Below are positions 54,434 to 62,797 of a DNA stretch of 64,000 nt, piece by piece. The notes beneath the pieces were generated by a model. The model was not told the origin of the DNA. It saw nothing but the letters and a program-made list of their open reading frames with translations, and made no database searches. The position numbers and the translations under genes are program-made. Source of the DNA: Anaerolineae bacterium (GTDB lineage: Bacteria; Chloroflexota; Anaerolineae; Aggregatilineales; Phototrophicaceae); assembly GCA_025055175.1 (NCBI GenBank), contig JANWYT010000017.1:1-64000 (forward strand). The letters run 5' to 3'. Every line of letters starts with the position of its first letter. The stretch's first letter is position 1.

Positions 54434-54470
54434 CACCCTTTGCAGACGAGCGCTTTTGGCGTATGGTTGC
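54434..54470 (+). repeat. 37-bp direct repeat, copy 1
   Basis: It is identical over 37 bp to 55973-56009 and lies 40 nt upstream of the start of a membrane glycosyltransferase gene. It begins CACCCTTTGCAGACG and ends GGCGTATGGTTGC. It may be a shared upstream regulatory block, or the footprint of an insertion or duplication. See findings. Confidence 0.9.
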
Positions 54471-54509
54471 TGTCTATTAGAAGCTTTTCCGTTGAAGTTA
54501 GGACGCGCT

Positions 54510-55964
54510 ATGAAACAGTCGCGAAAGTGGTGGTTGGCTTGGGTATTTATGATGACTCTAGGCTGGAGCATACGTTTTCTGGCTCTGGATGTTTTGCCAC
54601 TATTCATCGACGAGGCTGTCTTGGTAGGTTGGAGCTCGTCAGTTTTGCAAGGCAATCCCCTGGCTTTTGGTTCAGAAGGTCGTTATCTTACTCCCTGGGT
54701 AACGGCTCTTTTCACTCCACAGCAAGCCTCGGTCTGGGTGATCCGTGCAGTTAGCCTACTATCAACTATGGTTGGCTGGTCAACATTGGTTGCTCTAACA
54801 CGTCGCCTGGGTGGACGCCGCGCAGCGCTTTGGTCACTAAGTCTGGCTATCTTTTTTCCTGTGCTTGCTTGGCATGAACGGATAGCTGTGGCCGACAACA
54901 CTTTATCTGTAATGATACTGATCTGGATATGGTTTCTGATACGAGCCTGGGAAGCACCGAACTTTAAGCCTGTTATGCACATAGAAGCAGGATTAATTTT
55001 TATATTATCTTTCATTACTAAATCTTCAGCTTTATTATTAACTCCATTGCCAATTTGTGTGGCTATCATCCTAGGACGCTGGCCCTGGCGTATGAGGTGG
55101 CAGGCTCTTGCTTGGCACTACAGTGTCGTCTCAGCGCTATGTTTGCCCTTCTTGATTTTCCTGCGTTGGCGCGGAGTGGATTTTTTAGGCCGCGCTACTT
55201 ATGGCATGGCTAGCGACTTTTTCAATTTTGACCGTATCATCCAGCAAGCATCTTTCTTTGTCGAACACTGGCTAGGCTATTGGCACTGGTGGCTAAGCCT
55301 GATTGCTCTTGTTTTCGTCATTCTGGCTTGGCATGTGGATTGCAGGCGTGTTGCTGTTCTCAGCTTGGCTTCAGTTGCTTGGATTGCCGCGCATCTCTTA
55401 ATTGGCGATTTTCTTTACTTCCGCTATTTTTTACCTGCTTTTTTTCCTTTTCTAGGTGTTGTTGGCTTGGGATTGGAAGTGATAACACGACAGAGCAAAC
55501 TGCTAGCAGTCATTAGCTCAACAGTGTTAATTGGCTTCGGCGCGCTTTTTATTCAGCAAGCAGCCTTCAATTTGGAAGATCTTCCCTTGCCTCATCTAGA
55601 TCGTCTTCAGTATCTCACTGCTGATTCATCGGGCATGGCAGTTCCATCGACCGCTGAACGCTGGCTGAGACTTGCCAAACCTGAAGCACGTCTACTGGGC
55701 CTTTTGCCGCAGTGCGAAGCGCTGCGTCTGTACCTAACAGTCCAGGATCGTCAACGGTTGACCTGTCCCAATTTGCTCTCGGATTCTGCACGCCCGCGCG
55801 ATTTTGGCCTGCTGCTGGCCGAGGCTGATTGGCTAGTTGTGGAGCAGCCCTATCCTTTGCGCTTGCCCAACGCTTGGGAGCATAATTGGGAACTCGTTGC
55901 TGTAGAGTATCGGCCTGGTGAAAAGAGCGGCCTTGCACTTTATCGGCGGCTAGTCGTGTCTTAG
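54510..55964 (+). CDS. GT39-like membrane glycosyltransferase of atypical, AT-rich composition
   Basis: The 484-residue protein begins MKQSRKWWLAWVFMMTLGWS and has about ten to eleven membrane helices; 'LPLFIDEAVLVGWSSSVL' carries the Asp-Glu of the first extracytoplasmic loop as in PMT/ArnT-like enzymes, and 'RRLGGRRAALWSLSLAIFFPVLAWHERIAVADNTLSVMILIW' the next conserved loop. I chose the ATG at 54510; the frame continues upstream through the repeat without good start context. Long AT runs (for example around 54990-55045) and codons such as TTA, ATA and AAA set it apart from its neighbours. It lies between two copies of a 37-bp repeat. Together these hint at horizontal acquisition. The acceptor is unknown. 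Confidence 0.75.
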   Translation: MKQSRKWWLAWVFMMTLGWSIRFLALDVLPLFIDEAVLVGWSSSVLQGNPLAFGSEGRYLTPWVTALFTPQQASVWVIRAVSLLSTMVGWSTLVALTRRLGGRRAALWSLSLAIFFPVLAWHERIAVADNTLSVMILIWIWFLIRAWEAPNFKPVMHIEAGLIFILSFITKSSALLLTPLPICVAIILGRWPWRMRWQALAWHYSVVSALCLPFLIFLRWRGVDFLGRATYGMASDFFNFDRIIQQASFFVEHWLGYWHWWLSLIALVFVILAWHVDCRRVAVLSLASVAWIAAHLLIGDFLYFRYFLPAFFPFLGVVGLGLEVITRQSKLLAVISSTVLIGFGALFIQQAAFNLEDLPLPHLDRLQYLTADSSGMAVPSTAERWLRLAKPEARLLGLLPQCEALRLYLTVQDRQRLTCPNLLSDSARPRDFGLLLAEADWLVVEQPYPLRLPNAWEHNWELVAVEYRPGEKSGLALYRRLVVS

Positions 55965-55972
55965 ACTTATAT

Positions 55973-56009
55973 CACCCTTTGCAGACGAGCGCTTTTGGCG
56001 TATGGTTGC
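55973..56009 (+). repeat. 37-bp direct repeat, copy 2
   Basis: Exact second copy of 54434-54470, starting 8 nt after the AT-rich glycosyltransferase stop and ending 41 nt before the next glycosyltransferase start. The spacing to the following ATG (39 to 41 nt) is nearly the same in both copies. Confidence 0.9.
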
Positions 56010-56050
56010 CGCCGTTTCATGATCCCGTCATGCTGTGAGGCCTCTTGCTT

Positions 56051-58150
56051 ATGAACAACCGCGCAACCGGCGCTCTTTTTTTGCTTGGGCTGACCTGCTG
56101 GCTCGCTGTGGCATTATGGCCTGCGCCTAAGCCTGCTCACTACGTTGCTGAGGGCCTGGAATTCTCGTCTGCGGTGGGCGAAGTGCGCATGTTGTGGGAC
56201 TGCGCCGAAGTGCGCTGGCAGGTGGCCGAAGCTGACGCGGTGCGTCTCAATGGTGAGCCTGTGGGACTGAGCGGCGCGGGGCGCGCTTGTCCGACGCAGT
56301 TCTACGGTACGCAGTTCAATCCGTCGCGCTACGCTGCTGTCTGGGAAGTAGAGCGCGCGGGGCAAGTGCAGCGCGTGGAGCTGGTAGAGATTCGCTTCGT
56401 ACGGCCCATCTTGTGGCTGCTGACTTTGATTGGCCTAGGCCTGGTAGGCTTGGCGCTGTGGGCTTGGCGCGGCATGTGGTGGCGCTGGCTGATGGATAGC
56501 CAGGCGCTCAGCCCAGAGCGAGGCCTGCACTTGGCAGCGTGGGGTGCTTCGACCTGGAGCGCGCTGGCCGCCATCGGAGCGCTGAGCGCAGCACCGCAAG
56601 AAGGTGCGGCCCTGCTGCTGGCGGGCCTGGCGGCCCTGAGCGTCATCGGCCTGAGCCTGGCCCAGATGCGCCGCTTCTGGTCGGCTATGCTGAGCGCGCG
56701 CTGGGGCGCGTTCGTTTGGTTGGCCTGGTATCTGTTGACTGTACCACTCATAGATCGGCTAGCTCTGGCAGGCCTGAGTTGGACGGCTAGTGCGCTGCAA
56801 AGCTGGCAGGCAGGGATCACGCTGTGGCTGATGGGGGTCTGGACGGCCAATTACCTGGCACGTACGCTGGCATGGACAGCAGAGCGTCGCCGCCATTGGC
56901 TGATTGTGATGGCTGTGGGGACGGTCGCTGGACTGTTCTTTGGCCAATGGACGTTCTCCTTCATCCGCCCTATTCGTCCAGAGACGATCACAGTCGTGCC
57001 TCTCAACCCCACCTATCTGACCTATCGCACCGTCGACCAAAATCCAGATGGGGCGAATTACTACATGCCCCAGGCCCAGGATTTTCCCTATGGCCTGCGC
57101 GAAGACTCCTACGTGCTGCACCGCGTCCTGATCTACGTATGGGTCTCACAGGCCTGCCAAATCCTGGATATTCCGCAGGTGGGCTATGCCGATGGCGTCC
57201 TGGGCTGCTCCAGCATCGACCAGACTTTGTTCGGCTACTGGACGATTTACTTTAACCTGTATTTAGCAGTGTGCTTGATTGTTTACGAGCTAGTGCGGCG
57301 CTTCTTTCCTGGCAGGGTGGCGCTGTGGGCTGGGGTGCTGACGGCGCTCTCGCCGCTCAACGTCTGGTTCGTCTCTATCCCTTCCACCGATTACGCCGAT
57401 ATGGTGGTGACGATGACGAGCTTGTGGCTGATTTACCGCTTGTGCAGCGCTCCAGAGCGTGTCCATCCCTGGCCGCGTCTGATCGCTTACGGCCTGCTGT
57501 TTGGCCTCATGCTGGTGATGAAGCTGTTGGCCATCTACTTCATCTTCGGTGGGATGATGGCGCTGGCCTTCCGCCGTGTCTGGGCTTTCGGCGTGGCAGC
57601 GCTGGTGGCCGCTGGTGTGTGGTTTGGCTACCAAGTCTTGATCGAGTCGTTTGGCGTGCCATACACCGTCGTCGAGTCGCAAGGTTGGGAGAGCTTCATC
57701 TGGATACGCATCACCTTCCGCAGCATGATCCCGTATGAGCAGGCCGGGACGCTGGTGCGCGCCTTCGGCCACACCGCCAGCCAGGCGGCGCTGCTGTTCG
57801 GACTGTTGTTCTTCATGGCCGTCTGGGTCATGTCGCTCAACGAGGACTATCCGCGTCTACTTGTGGGTCTGGCCTGGGCCGTCTTCCTGGCAGGGACGCT
57901 GTGGCGCTGGGGCTTCCTATATACCTACACAACGCACGTCGCCGGTCTAATACCGTTCTTCTACAGCGCAGTGGGCCTGGGCCTATGGAAGTTCCAAGAT
58001 TGGCTGCTAGCGCGCCACGGACGCCTGGGTCGAGCGCTGGGCTGGTGCGCGGCCCTGGCCGTCATTGGTCATGTGATCTTCCAATGGGTTGCCTGGGACA
58101 CACGCCACTACATTTACTGCTTCCTGTGGGATTGTGCGGGACGATATTAA
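56051..58150 (+). CDS. Polytopic membrane protein, GT39-like glycosyltransferase
   Basis: The protein of about 699 residues has about 13 or more membrane helices. It starts with a membrane segment and a roughly 85-residue soluble beta domain ('GEVRMLWDCAEVRWQVAEADAVRLNGEPVG'), then a GT39-type core with 'YYMPQAQDFPYGLREDSYVLHRVLIYVW', 'ALSPLNVWFVSIPSTDYADMVVTMTSLWLIYRL' and 'FGLMLVMKLLAIYFIFGG'. The D(Y/E) loops suggest polyprenyl-phosphate-sugar use. I chose the ATG at 56051 with GAGG 10 nt upstream (TTG at 56045 is possible). Its normal G+C contrasts with the AT-rich gene upstream. The domain before the core is unusual for the family. Confidence 0.72.
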   Translation: MNNRATGALFLLGLTCWLAVALWPAPKPAHYVAEGLEFSSAVGEVRMLWDCAEVRWQVAEADAVRLNGEPVGLSGAGRACPTQFYGTQFNPSRYAAVWEVERAGQVQRVELVEIRFVRPILWLLTLIGLGLVGLALWAWRGMWWRWLMDSQALSPERGLHLAAWGASTWSALAAIGALSAAPQEGAALLLAGLAALSVIGLSLAQMRRFWSAMLSARWGAFVWLAWYLLTVPLIDRLALAGLSWTASALQSWQAGITLWLMGVWTANYLARTLAWTAERRRHWLIVMAVGTVAGLFFGQWTFSFIRPIRPETITVVPLNPTYLTYRTVDQNPDGANYYMPQAQDFPYGLREDSYVLHRVLIYVWVSQACQILDIPQVGYADGVLGCSSIDQTLFGYWTIYFNLYLAVCLIVYELVRRFFPGRVALWAGVLTALSPLNVWFVSIPSTDYADMVVTMTSLWLIYRLCSAPERVHPWPRLIAYGLLFGLMLVMKLLAIYFIFGGMMALAFRRVWAFGVAALVAAGVWFGYQVLIESFGVPYTVVESQGWESFIWIRITFRSMIPYEQAGTLVRAFGHTASQAALLFGLLFFMAVWVMSLNEDYPRLLVGLAWAVFLAGTLWRWGFLYTYTTHVAGLIPFFYSAVGLGLWKFQDWLLARHGRLGRALGWCAALAVIGHVIFQWVAWDTRHYIYCFLWDCAGRY

Positions 58151-58157
58151 TGGGGTG

Positions 58158-58190
58158 GGCCAGGCAGGGGAGCTTGTCTCCTGCCTGGCC
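58158..58190. terminator. GC hairpin between convergent genes
   Basis: GGCCAGGCAGG and CCTGCCTGGCC form an 11-bp perfect stem over an 11-nt loop, between the glycosyltransferase stop (58150) and the SHMT-GcvT stop (58199). No U-tract. Confidence 0.6.
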
Positions 58191-58198
58191 GACGTACT

Positions 58199-61100
58199 TC
58201 AACGCTCTGGGAAGCGGCGCAGGATGGTGACGGGGGCGGTGCTGCCTTTGGCCGAGCGCAGAGTGAGGGCTGTGCCTTTCTTGCGGAAGCCATCTTGCAC
58301 GTAGGCCAGGCCAAGCTGATAGCTTTCGCTGTCAATGCTACAACTGGTGACCACGCCGACCTGCTGACCTTCGGCATTCAACAGCACGTCGCCAGGATGG
58401 CCAGGGCGCGCGCCTTTGATGTTGTAGCGGAAGCGAGCAATCTCTGCGTTGCGCTGAGCTTGGCGCGCCACGAAAGCCGCCTTGCCCACGAAGAAGGGCT
58501 TGTTGAGCTTGACGTAGCCACCCATGCTAGCGTCGGCGGGGTTGAGGCCTAGTTCTCCAGCCAGTTCGTGGCCGTAGAGCGGCAAGCCAGCTTCAGTGCG
58601 CAGGCTGTCGCGCGCTGCCAAGCCGCAGGGGACAGCCCCCAATTCCACGAGCTTGCTGAACAGCTCTGCTGCGCGTTCTGGATGGACGAACAGCTCATAG
58701 GCCACCCGTTCGCCAGTATAACCAGTTCGCGACACCAGCAGATCGAAACCGCCCAGCCTCAGGTGAGCGACTCCAGCCCAGGGCAAGGCTTCCAGCGTGG
58801 CCAGATCGTCTTCGCTGCCACCGAGCGCCTTCAGGATGGTGCGACTCTGCGGGCCTTGCAGCGCCAAATCGACGCGCCGATCTACGCCGCTGCCCACTGC
58901 GCGCAGATCGCGCAGCGTCGTCTGCTCCGCGCCGCCTGCGCGCCGACTCGGCAGGGCGGGGTCAATCAGGGCGCAACCTTCGCGCACTGCGTTCAGCCAG
59001 GCCCAATTCTTGTCGTTGTTGCTGGCGTTGACCACCAGCAGGAAATGTTCGCGCTCCAAGCGATAGATGAGCAGATCGTCGAAAGGCAAGCCGTCCACGT
59101 CCAGCAGGAAGGTGTACTGCGAGCGGCCTACCTTGAGGGCGCGTACATCGTTGGTCGTCACCGCGTCTAGGAAGGCTTCCGCGCCTGGTCCGCAGGCTTC
59201 AAACACGCCCATGTGGGCTACATCAAATAGACCAGCACGTTGGCGCACCGCTAGGTGTTCGCTCAGCACGCTATCGTACCACAAGGGCATGTCGTAGCCC
59301 GCGAAAGCGGCCATCTTAGCCTTGAGCTGCTTGTGCAGCGCGTGCAGCGGCGTAGTCTTGAGCGTGCTTTCAGTGGGTTCGGCGTAGACGAAGCGCGGCG
59401 CGGCTTCAGCAGATGGGCCGCTGTAGCGCTGGCCGTTCCTACCTATGAAGGCTGTCTTGGAGGCATAGCCCGCTTGTGACGCTTCGCGCGCGGCCAACAA
59501 CATGTCGTTGGTCGTGCCAACGTAGCGCACATCGACGGGGCCAGGCAGGCGCATGTGCGGATCATGTGGATCGGCCAGCACATAGCCATCGGACAACGAG
59601 CGCAGCCAGGCCGCTACGCGCGCCACATTGGACTCCAGGTGTAAGCGGTATTCGGTGGCGCTGACTATCTCTAGGACGCCACTGGCCATGATGCGGCCAT
59701 CAGCTTCCAGCAGGTGAGTGATCTGCTGCTGCCCTGCCTTTGTCAAGCCATCCACGTCGCTAGTGAGGGCAATGTTGAGGAAGTCGCGGGCCTTTGCGCC
59801 GCACACTGCCAGTGTGTGCCAGCCTTCAGCATACACGTCGTCGATGTAGGCGAAATGCGGATAGCCATCAGCTTCAACCGCTGTGTCAATGCCAATGCGC
59901 TCGGTCAATGCGCGCACGCGCAGACGGGCGTCGTGCAGCACGTCGAAAGGCACGGACGCACGAACTTCGGGCTTCTCTAGGCCTGTGAGGGTATAGGGGA
60001 CGCAGGCCAGCAACACATTGGCGATAATGTCTGCCAGTTCATCAATCTCGGCAAAGCCAAAGCCACGCTGGGTGATCCAGGGCGTGCCGAGGCGAATGCC
60101 GCTGGGGTTCAAGGCGCTGGTGTCGCCAGGAATAGACTGGAAGTTGCAGACGATCCCTACCAAATCTAGAATGCGGGCCGCGTTGTTTCCGTTGAGGCGC
60201 GTGCCGTCTGGCCCGACGATGGGACGGCAGTCCACCGCCAACATGTGCGAGTCCGTGCCACCGAAGGGGTTGTGCAGGCCACGCGCTTCCAGGCGTTCGT
60301 GCAAGCGGCGGGCGTTGGCCAGCGTCTGATGCTGTAGCTTGTGGAACTGCTCAGTCTTGGCCAGCTTGGCAGCCACGGCTAGCGCTGCGATGGCGTGGAC
60401 GTGCGGCCCGCCTTGTTCACCAGGGAAGACGCCCTTGTCTAGTTTGGGTGCTAGGTCAGCGCGATGGGTGATGATGACGGCGCCGCGCGGGCCGCCGAAG
60501 GTCTTGTGCGTGGTGAAGGTCACGATGTCAGCGATCCCAATCGGCGAGGGATAAGCGCCCTTCGCCACCATGCCGGCTACGTGGGCGATGTCGGCCATCA
60601 GCAGCGCGCCACAGGCGTCGGCAATCTTGCGGTACTCATGCCAGTCGGGAGCGAGCGGATAGCTGCTGTAGCCGCCGATGAGAATCTTGGGCTTATGCTG
60701 GAGGGCCATGGCCATCATCGCTTCGTAGTCCAGCGTGCCATCGTCTTTGATCCCATAGCTGACGATGGTGTAGGTCTTGCCGGTGCGGTTGGCGGGCGCG
60801 CCATGCGAGAGGTGACCGCCGAAGCTGAGCGTCATGCTCATAATGGTGTCGCCAGGTTTGAGCAAGGCGGTGTACACGGCGCTGTTGGCGGGCGCGCCCG
60901 ACAGAGGCTGGACGTTGACGAACAGCTTCTCCGAAGGGTAGTCAGTGGTGGCGAAGACATCAGCCACGCGCCGCCTCGCCAGAGCTTCGACGATGTTGGC
61001 GTACTCTGTGCCTTTGTAGTAGCGGTTGTCGCCCACGCGCCGATATTCGGGCAGGCGTCCATTGTAATCTAGAATCTCGGCTTCGCTCATGGTGCGTGTG

Positions 61101-61309
61101 CTTTCCAGCGGATAGCCTTCGGCGTAGATGTTGTGGAAAGCCGAGGAGAGCGTCTCGCGCACGGCGTAGGGGATGGTGCTTTCAGACGGGATCATAATCA
61201 AAGTGCGAGCCTGGCGGGCCGTCTCATGCCGCACTAGTTCGGCCACGTCGGGATCGACGTCGGCCAACGCGCCGCGAAACAGAAAATCGTTGTGGTGATT
61301 GTCGCTCAT
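58199..61309 (-). CDS. Fused serine hydroxymethyltransferase and GcvT-type aminomethyltransferase
   Basis: This 1036-residue protein joins two one-carbon enzymes (positions counted from the upstream TTG). Residues about 10-450 are SHMT: 'IMIPSESTIPYAVRETLSSAFHNIYAEGYP', 'LSFGGHLSHG', 'LLMADIAHVAGM' and the PLP Lys 272 in 'FTTHKTFGGPRG'. Residues about 650-1039 are GcvT: 'LHKQLKAKMAAFAGYDMPLWY', 'GLFDVAHMGVFEACGPGAEAFLDAVTTNDV', 'LLVSRTGYTGERVAYELFV'. Between them, about 480-610 looks like a degenerate GcvT-like folate-binding module. SHMT makes glycine and methylene-THF from serine; GcvT takes the aminomethyl group from lipoyl-H protein to THF. A fusion could channel THF between them. The ATG at 61309 is preferred; TTG 61318 is possible. 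No gcvH or gcvP is in the window. Confidence 0.9.
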   Translation of the reverse strand: MSDNHHNDFLFRGALADVDPDVAELVRHETARQARTLIMIPSESTIPYAVRETLSSAFHNIYAEGYPLESTRTMSEAEILDYNGRLPEYRRVGDNRYYKGTEYANIVEALARRRVADVFATTDYPSEKLFVNVQPLSGAPANSAVYTALLKPGDTIMSMTLSFGGHLSHGAPANRTGKTYTIVSYGIKDDGTLDYEAMMAMALQHKPKILIGGYSSYPLAPDWHEYRKIADACGALLMADIAHVAGMVAKGAYPSPIGIADIVTFTTHKTFGGPRGAVIITHRADLAPKLDKGVFPGEQGGPHVHAIAALAVAAKLAKTEQFHKLQHQTLANARRLHERLEARGLHNPFGGTDSHMLAVDCRPIVGPDGTRLNGNNAARILDLVGIVCNFQSIPGDTSALNPSGIRLGTPWITQRGFGFAEIDELADIIANVLLACVPYTLTGLEKPEVRASVPFDVLHDARLRVRALTERIGIDTAVEADGYPHFAYIDDVYAEGWHTLAVCGAKARDFLNIALTSDVDGLTKAGQQQITHLLEADGRIMASGVLEIVSATEYRLHLESNVARVAAWLRSLSDGYVLADPHDPHMRLPGPVDVRYVGTTNDMLLAAREASQAGYASKTAFIGRNGQRYSGPSAEAAPRFVYAEPTESTLKTTPLHALHKQLKAKMAAFAGYDMPLWYDSVLSEHLAVRQRAGLFDVAHMGVFEACGPGAEAFLDAVTTNDVRALKVGRSQYTFLLDVDGLPFDDLLIYRLEREHFLLVVNASNNDKNWAWLNAVREGCALIDPALPSRRAGGAEQTTLRDLRAVGSGVDRRVDLALQGPQSRTILKALGGSEDDLATLEALPWAGVAHLRLGGFDLLVSRTGYTGERVAYELFVHPERAAELFSKLVELGAVPCGLAARDSLRTEAGLPLYGHELAGELGLNPADASMGGYVKLNKPFFVGKAAFVARQAQRNAEIARFRYNIKGARPGHPGDVLLNAEGQQVGVVTSCSIDSESYQLGLAYVQDGFRKKGTALTLRSAKGSTAPVTILRRFPER

Positions 61310-61411
61310 AGAAGCCAAGAGTCCTGAAATAGATTGATGGAAGATTAGCGTAGCGTCATTGTAGCACGCAGGCCACCGTGACGGTATAGCCCAAGCCTGC
61401 TATGATAATAG

Positions 61412-62149
61412 ATGATGAACGCCTTCCACGACCTGCGTCGCGCTTTCACCTTCCTGACTATCGTGCCGCTGGGCAAGCTGCCAGAGCGACCAGCAGGCTA
61501 CGCCTTCGCTTATTTCCCGCTGGTAGGACTGGCCATAGGCGGCCTGTTGCTGTTGGTGCATACGCTCGTCTCGTCTGAGCTGCGCGCCTGGGCTGTGCTG
61601 CTAGCTTGGGTAGTCATCACAGGTGGGCTACACCTGGACGGCTTGGGCGATAGTTGTGATGGCTTGTTTGCCCATACGTCGTCAGAGCTGCGCCTGAGCA
61701 TCATGAAAGACCCGCGCGCTGGCAATTGGGCCGTGGTCGGACTGGCCCTGGCCCTGCTGGGCAAACTGACAGCTTTGGTGCATGTTCCCTCCTGGGCCAT
61801 TGTGGCAGCGCCTGTTTGGGGGCGCTGGGCGATGGTGCTGGCTGCCCTGGCCTTCCCCTATGGTCGGCCTGGAGCGCATAGCCTGGGGGCATACTTGCGC
61901 GATGGCCTAAGGCGCGAGCATGGGATTGCTGCGACGGCCTTTGCCTTCCTCGGCCTGGGATTGCTAGCCCTGGGCGGCCTGATCGCGCCACTGGCTCTGC
62001 TGGGCGCGCCACTGGCCCTGCTGCTGGCTCTGCTTGGCGGTCGCTGGGCTGCGCAGCGCTTAGGAGGTGGTCTGACAGGTGACGTGTATGGCGCGCTGTG
62101 CGAACTGACTGAACTGAGTATGCTAGTGATGATCGTATGGCTGGACTGA
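61412..62149 (+). CDS. cobS: Adenosylcobinamide-GDP ribazoletransferase
   Basis: The 245-residue inner-membrane enzyme joins alpha-ribazole to adenosylcobinamide-GDP in the last steps of B12 assembly. It shows 'RAFTFLTIVPLGKLP', the acidic motif 'HLDGLGDSCDGLFA' near residue 75, 'IMKDPRAGNWAVVGLALAL', and five to six membrane helices. ATGATG makes the exact start ambiguous by one codon. TATGAT at 61401-61406 lies only 5 nt before it, so the mRNA may be leaderless. It overlaps cobU by 13 nt. It is divergent from the SHMT fusion gene. Confidence 0.93.
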   Translation: MMNAFHDLRRAFTFLTIVPLGKLPERPAGYAFAYFPLVGLAIGGLLLLVHTLVSSELRAWAVLLAWVVITGGLHLDGLGDSCDGLFAHTSSELRLSIMKDPRAGNWAVVGLALALLGKLTALVHVPSWAIVAAPVWGRWAMVLAALAFPYGRPGAHSLGAYLRDGLRREHGIAATAFAFLGLGLLALGGLIAPLALLGAPLALLLALLGGRWAAQRLGGGLTGDVYGALCELTELSMLVMIVWLD

Positions 62150-62682
62150 ATTTTGTCCTGGGTGGGGCGCGCAGCGGCAAAAGCACCTACGCGCTAGAGT
62201 GGGCAGCGCACCAGGGAGAGCGAGTGTTGTTCGTGGCGACGGCCCAAGCGACAGACGAGGAGATGGCTGAGCGAATCCGCCGCCACCGTGCTGAACGTCC
62301 GCCGCATTGGGACACATTAGAAGCGCCGTTGAATACAGGCCAAGCCATCATCGACGTCTGGTCAGGTCAATCTGCTGTCGTGGTGGACTGTCTGACGCTG
62401 CTGGCGGCCAATGCCCTGCTATCCTTGCCTGAAGACGCTCCGCAGCAGGCCGCCGACGACTCTATCTTGGCCCAAGCCGAGGGTCTGCTGCGCGCCTACC
62501 GCCACACACAGGCGAACTGGCTGATCGTCAGCAATGAGGTGGGCATGGGCGTTGTGCCGCCTACGTATTTGGGCCGCGTCTACCGCGATGCACTAGGGCG
62601 CGCTAACCAGCATATCGCGCGCGCCGCCGATGAGGTGTATCTGCTGGTAGCTGGCATTCCCTGGCGTCTCAAGTCGCGTTAG
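62137..62682 (+). CDS. cobU: Adenosylcobinamide kinase / guanylyltransferase
   Basis: The 181-residue bifunctional enzyme phosphorylates adenosylcobinamide and attaches GMP. It has P-loop 'FVLGGARSGKSTYALEWA' near residue 7, the guanylylated His in 'RIRRHRAERPPHWDTLEAP' near residue 46, 'VVVDCLTLLAANAL' and 'LIVSNEVGMGVVPPTYLGRVYRDALGRANQHIA'. It overlaps cobS by 13 nt, so the two are translationally coupled. Other cob genes are not in the window. B12 made here would serve the methylmalonyl-CoA mutase. Confidence 0.95.
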   Translation: MAGLNFVLGGARSGKSTYALEWAAHQGERVLFVATAQATDEEMAERIRRHRAERPPHWDTLEAPLNTGQAIIDVWSGQSAVVVDCLTLLAANALLSLPEDAPQQAADDSILAQAEGLLRAYRHTQANWLIVSNEVGMGVVPPTYLGRVYRDALGRANQHIARAADEVYLLVAGIPWRLKSR

Positions 62683-62731
62683 GACTCAGCGGTGTGGGCC
62701 AAGTTCTACGCTTCAGCGCCGAGGTGGTGAT

Positions 62732-62766
62732 GCGGGCAGCGTGTGTGTGACCCGCGCGCTGCCTGC
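62732..62766. terminator. 10-bp GC hairpin between cobU and the Rieske gene
   Basis: GCGGGCAGCG pairs with CGCTGCCTGC (one G-U) over a 15-nt loop, between the convergent stops at 62682 and 62798. No U-tract. Confidence 0.5.
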
Positions 62767-62797
62767 ACAGCCTACATGAGGGTTGCGTTAACTAGTC

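Noticed and set aside
61310-61411. Cobalamin riboswitch upstream of cobS.
   Set aside because: The 100-bp divergent spacer is too short and no B12-box-like conserved motif (AGYCMGGRGCCACTG-like) is visible.
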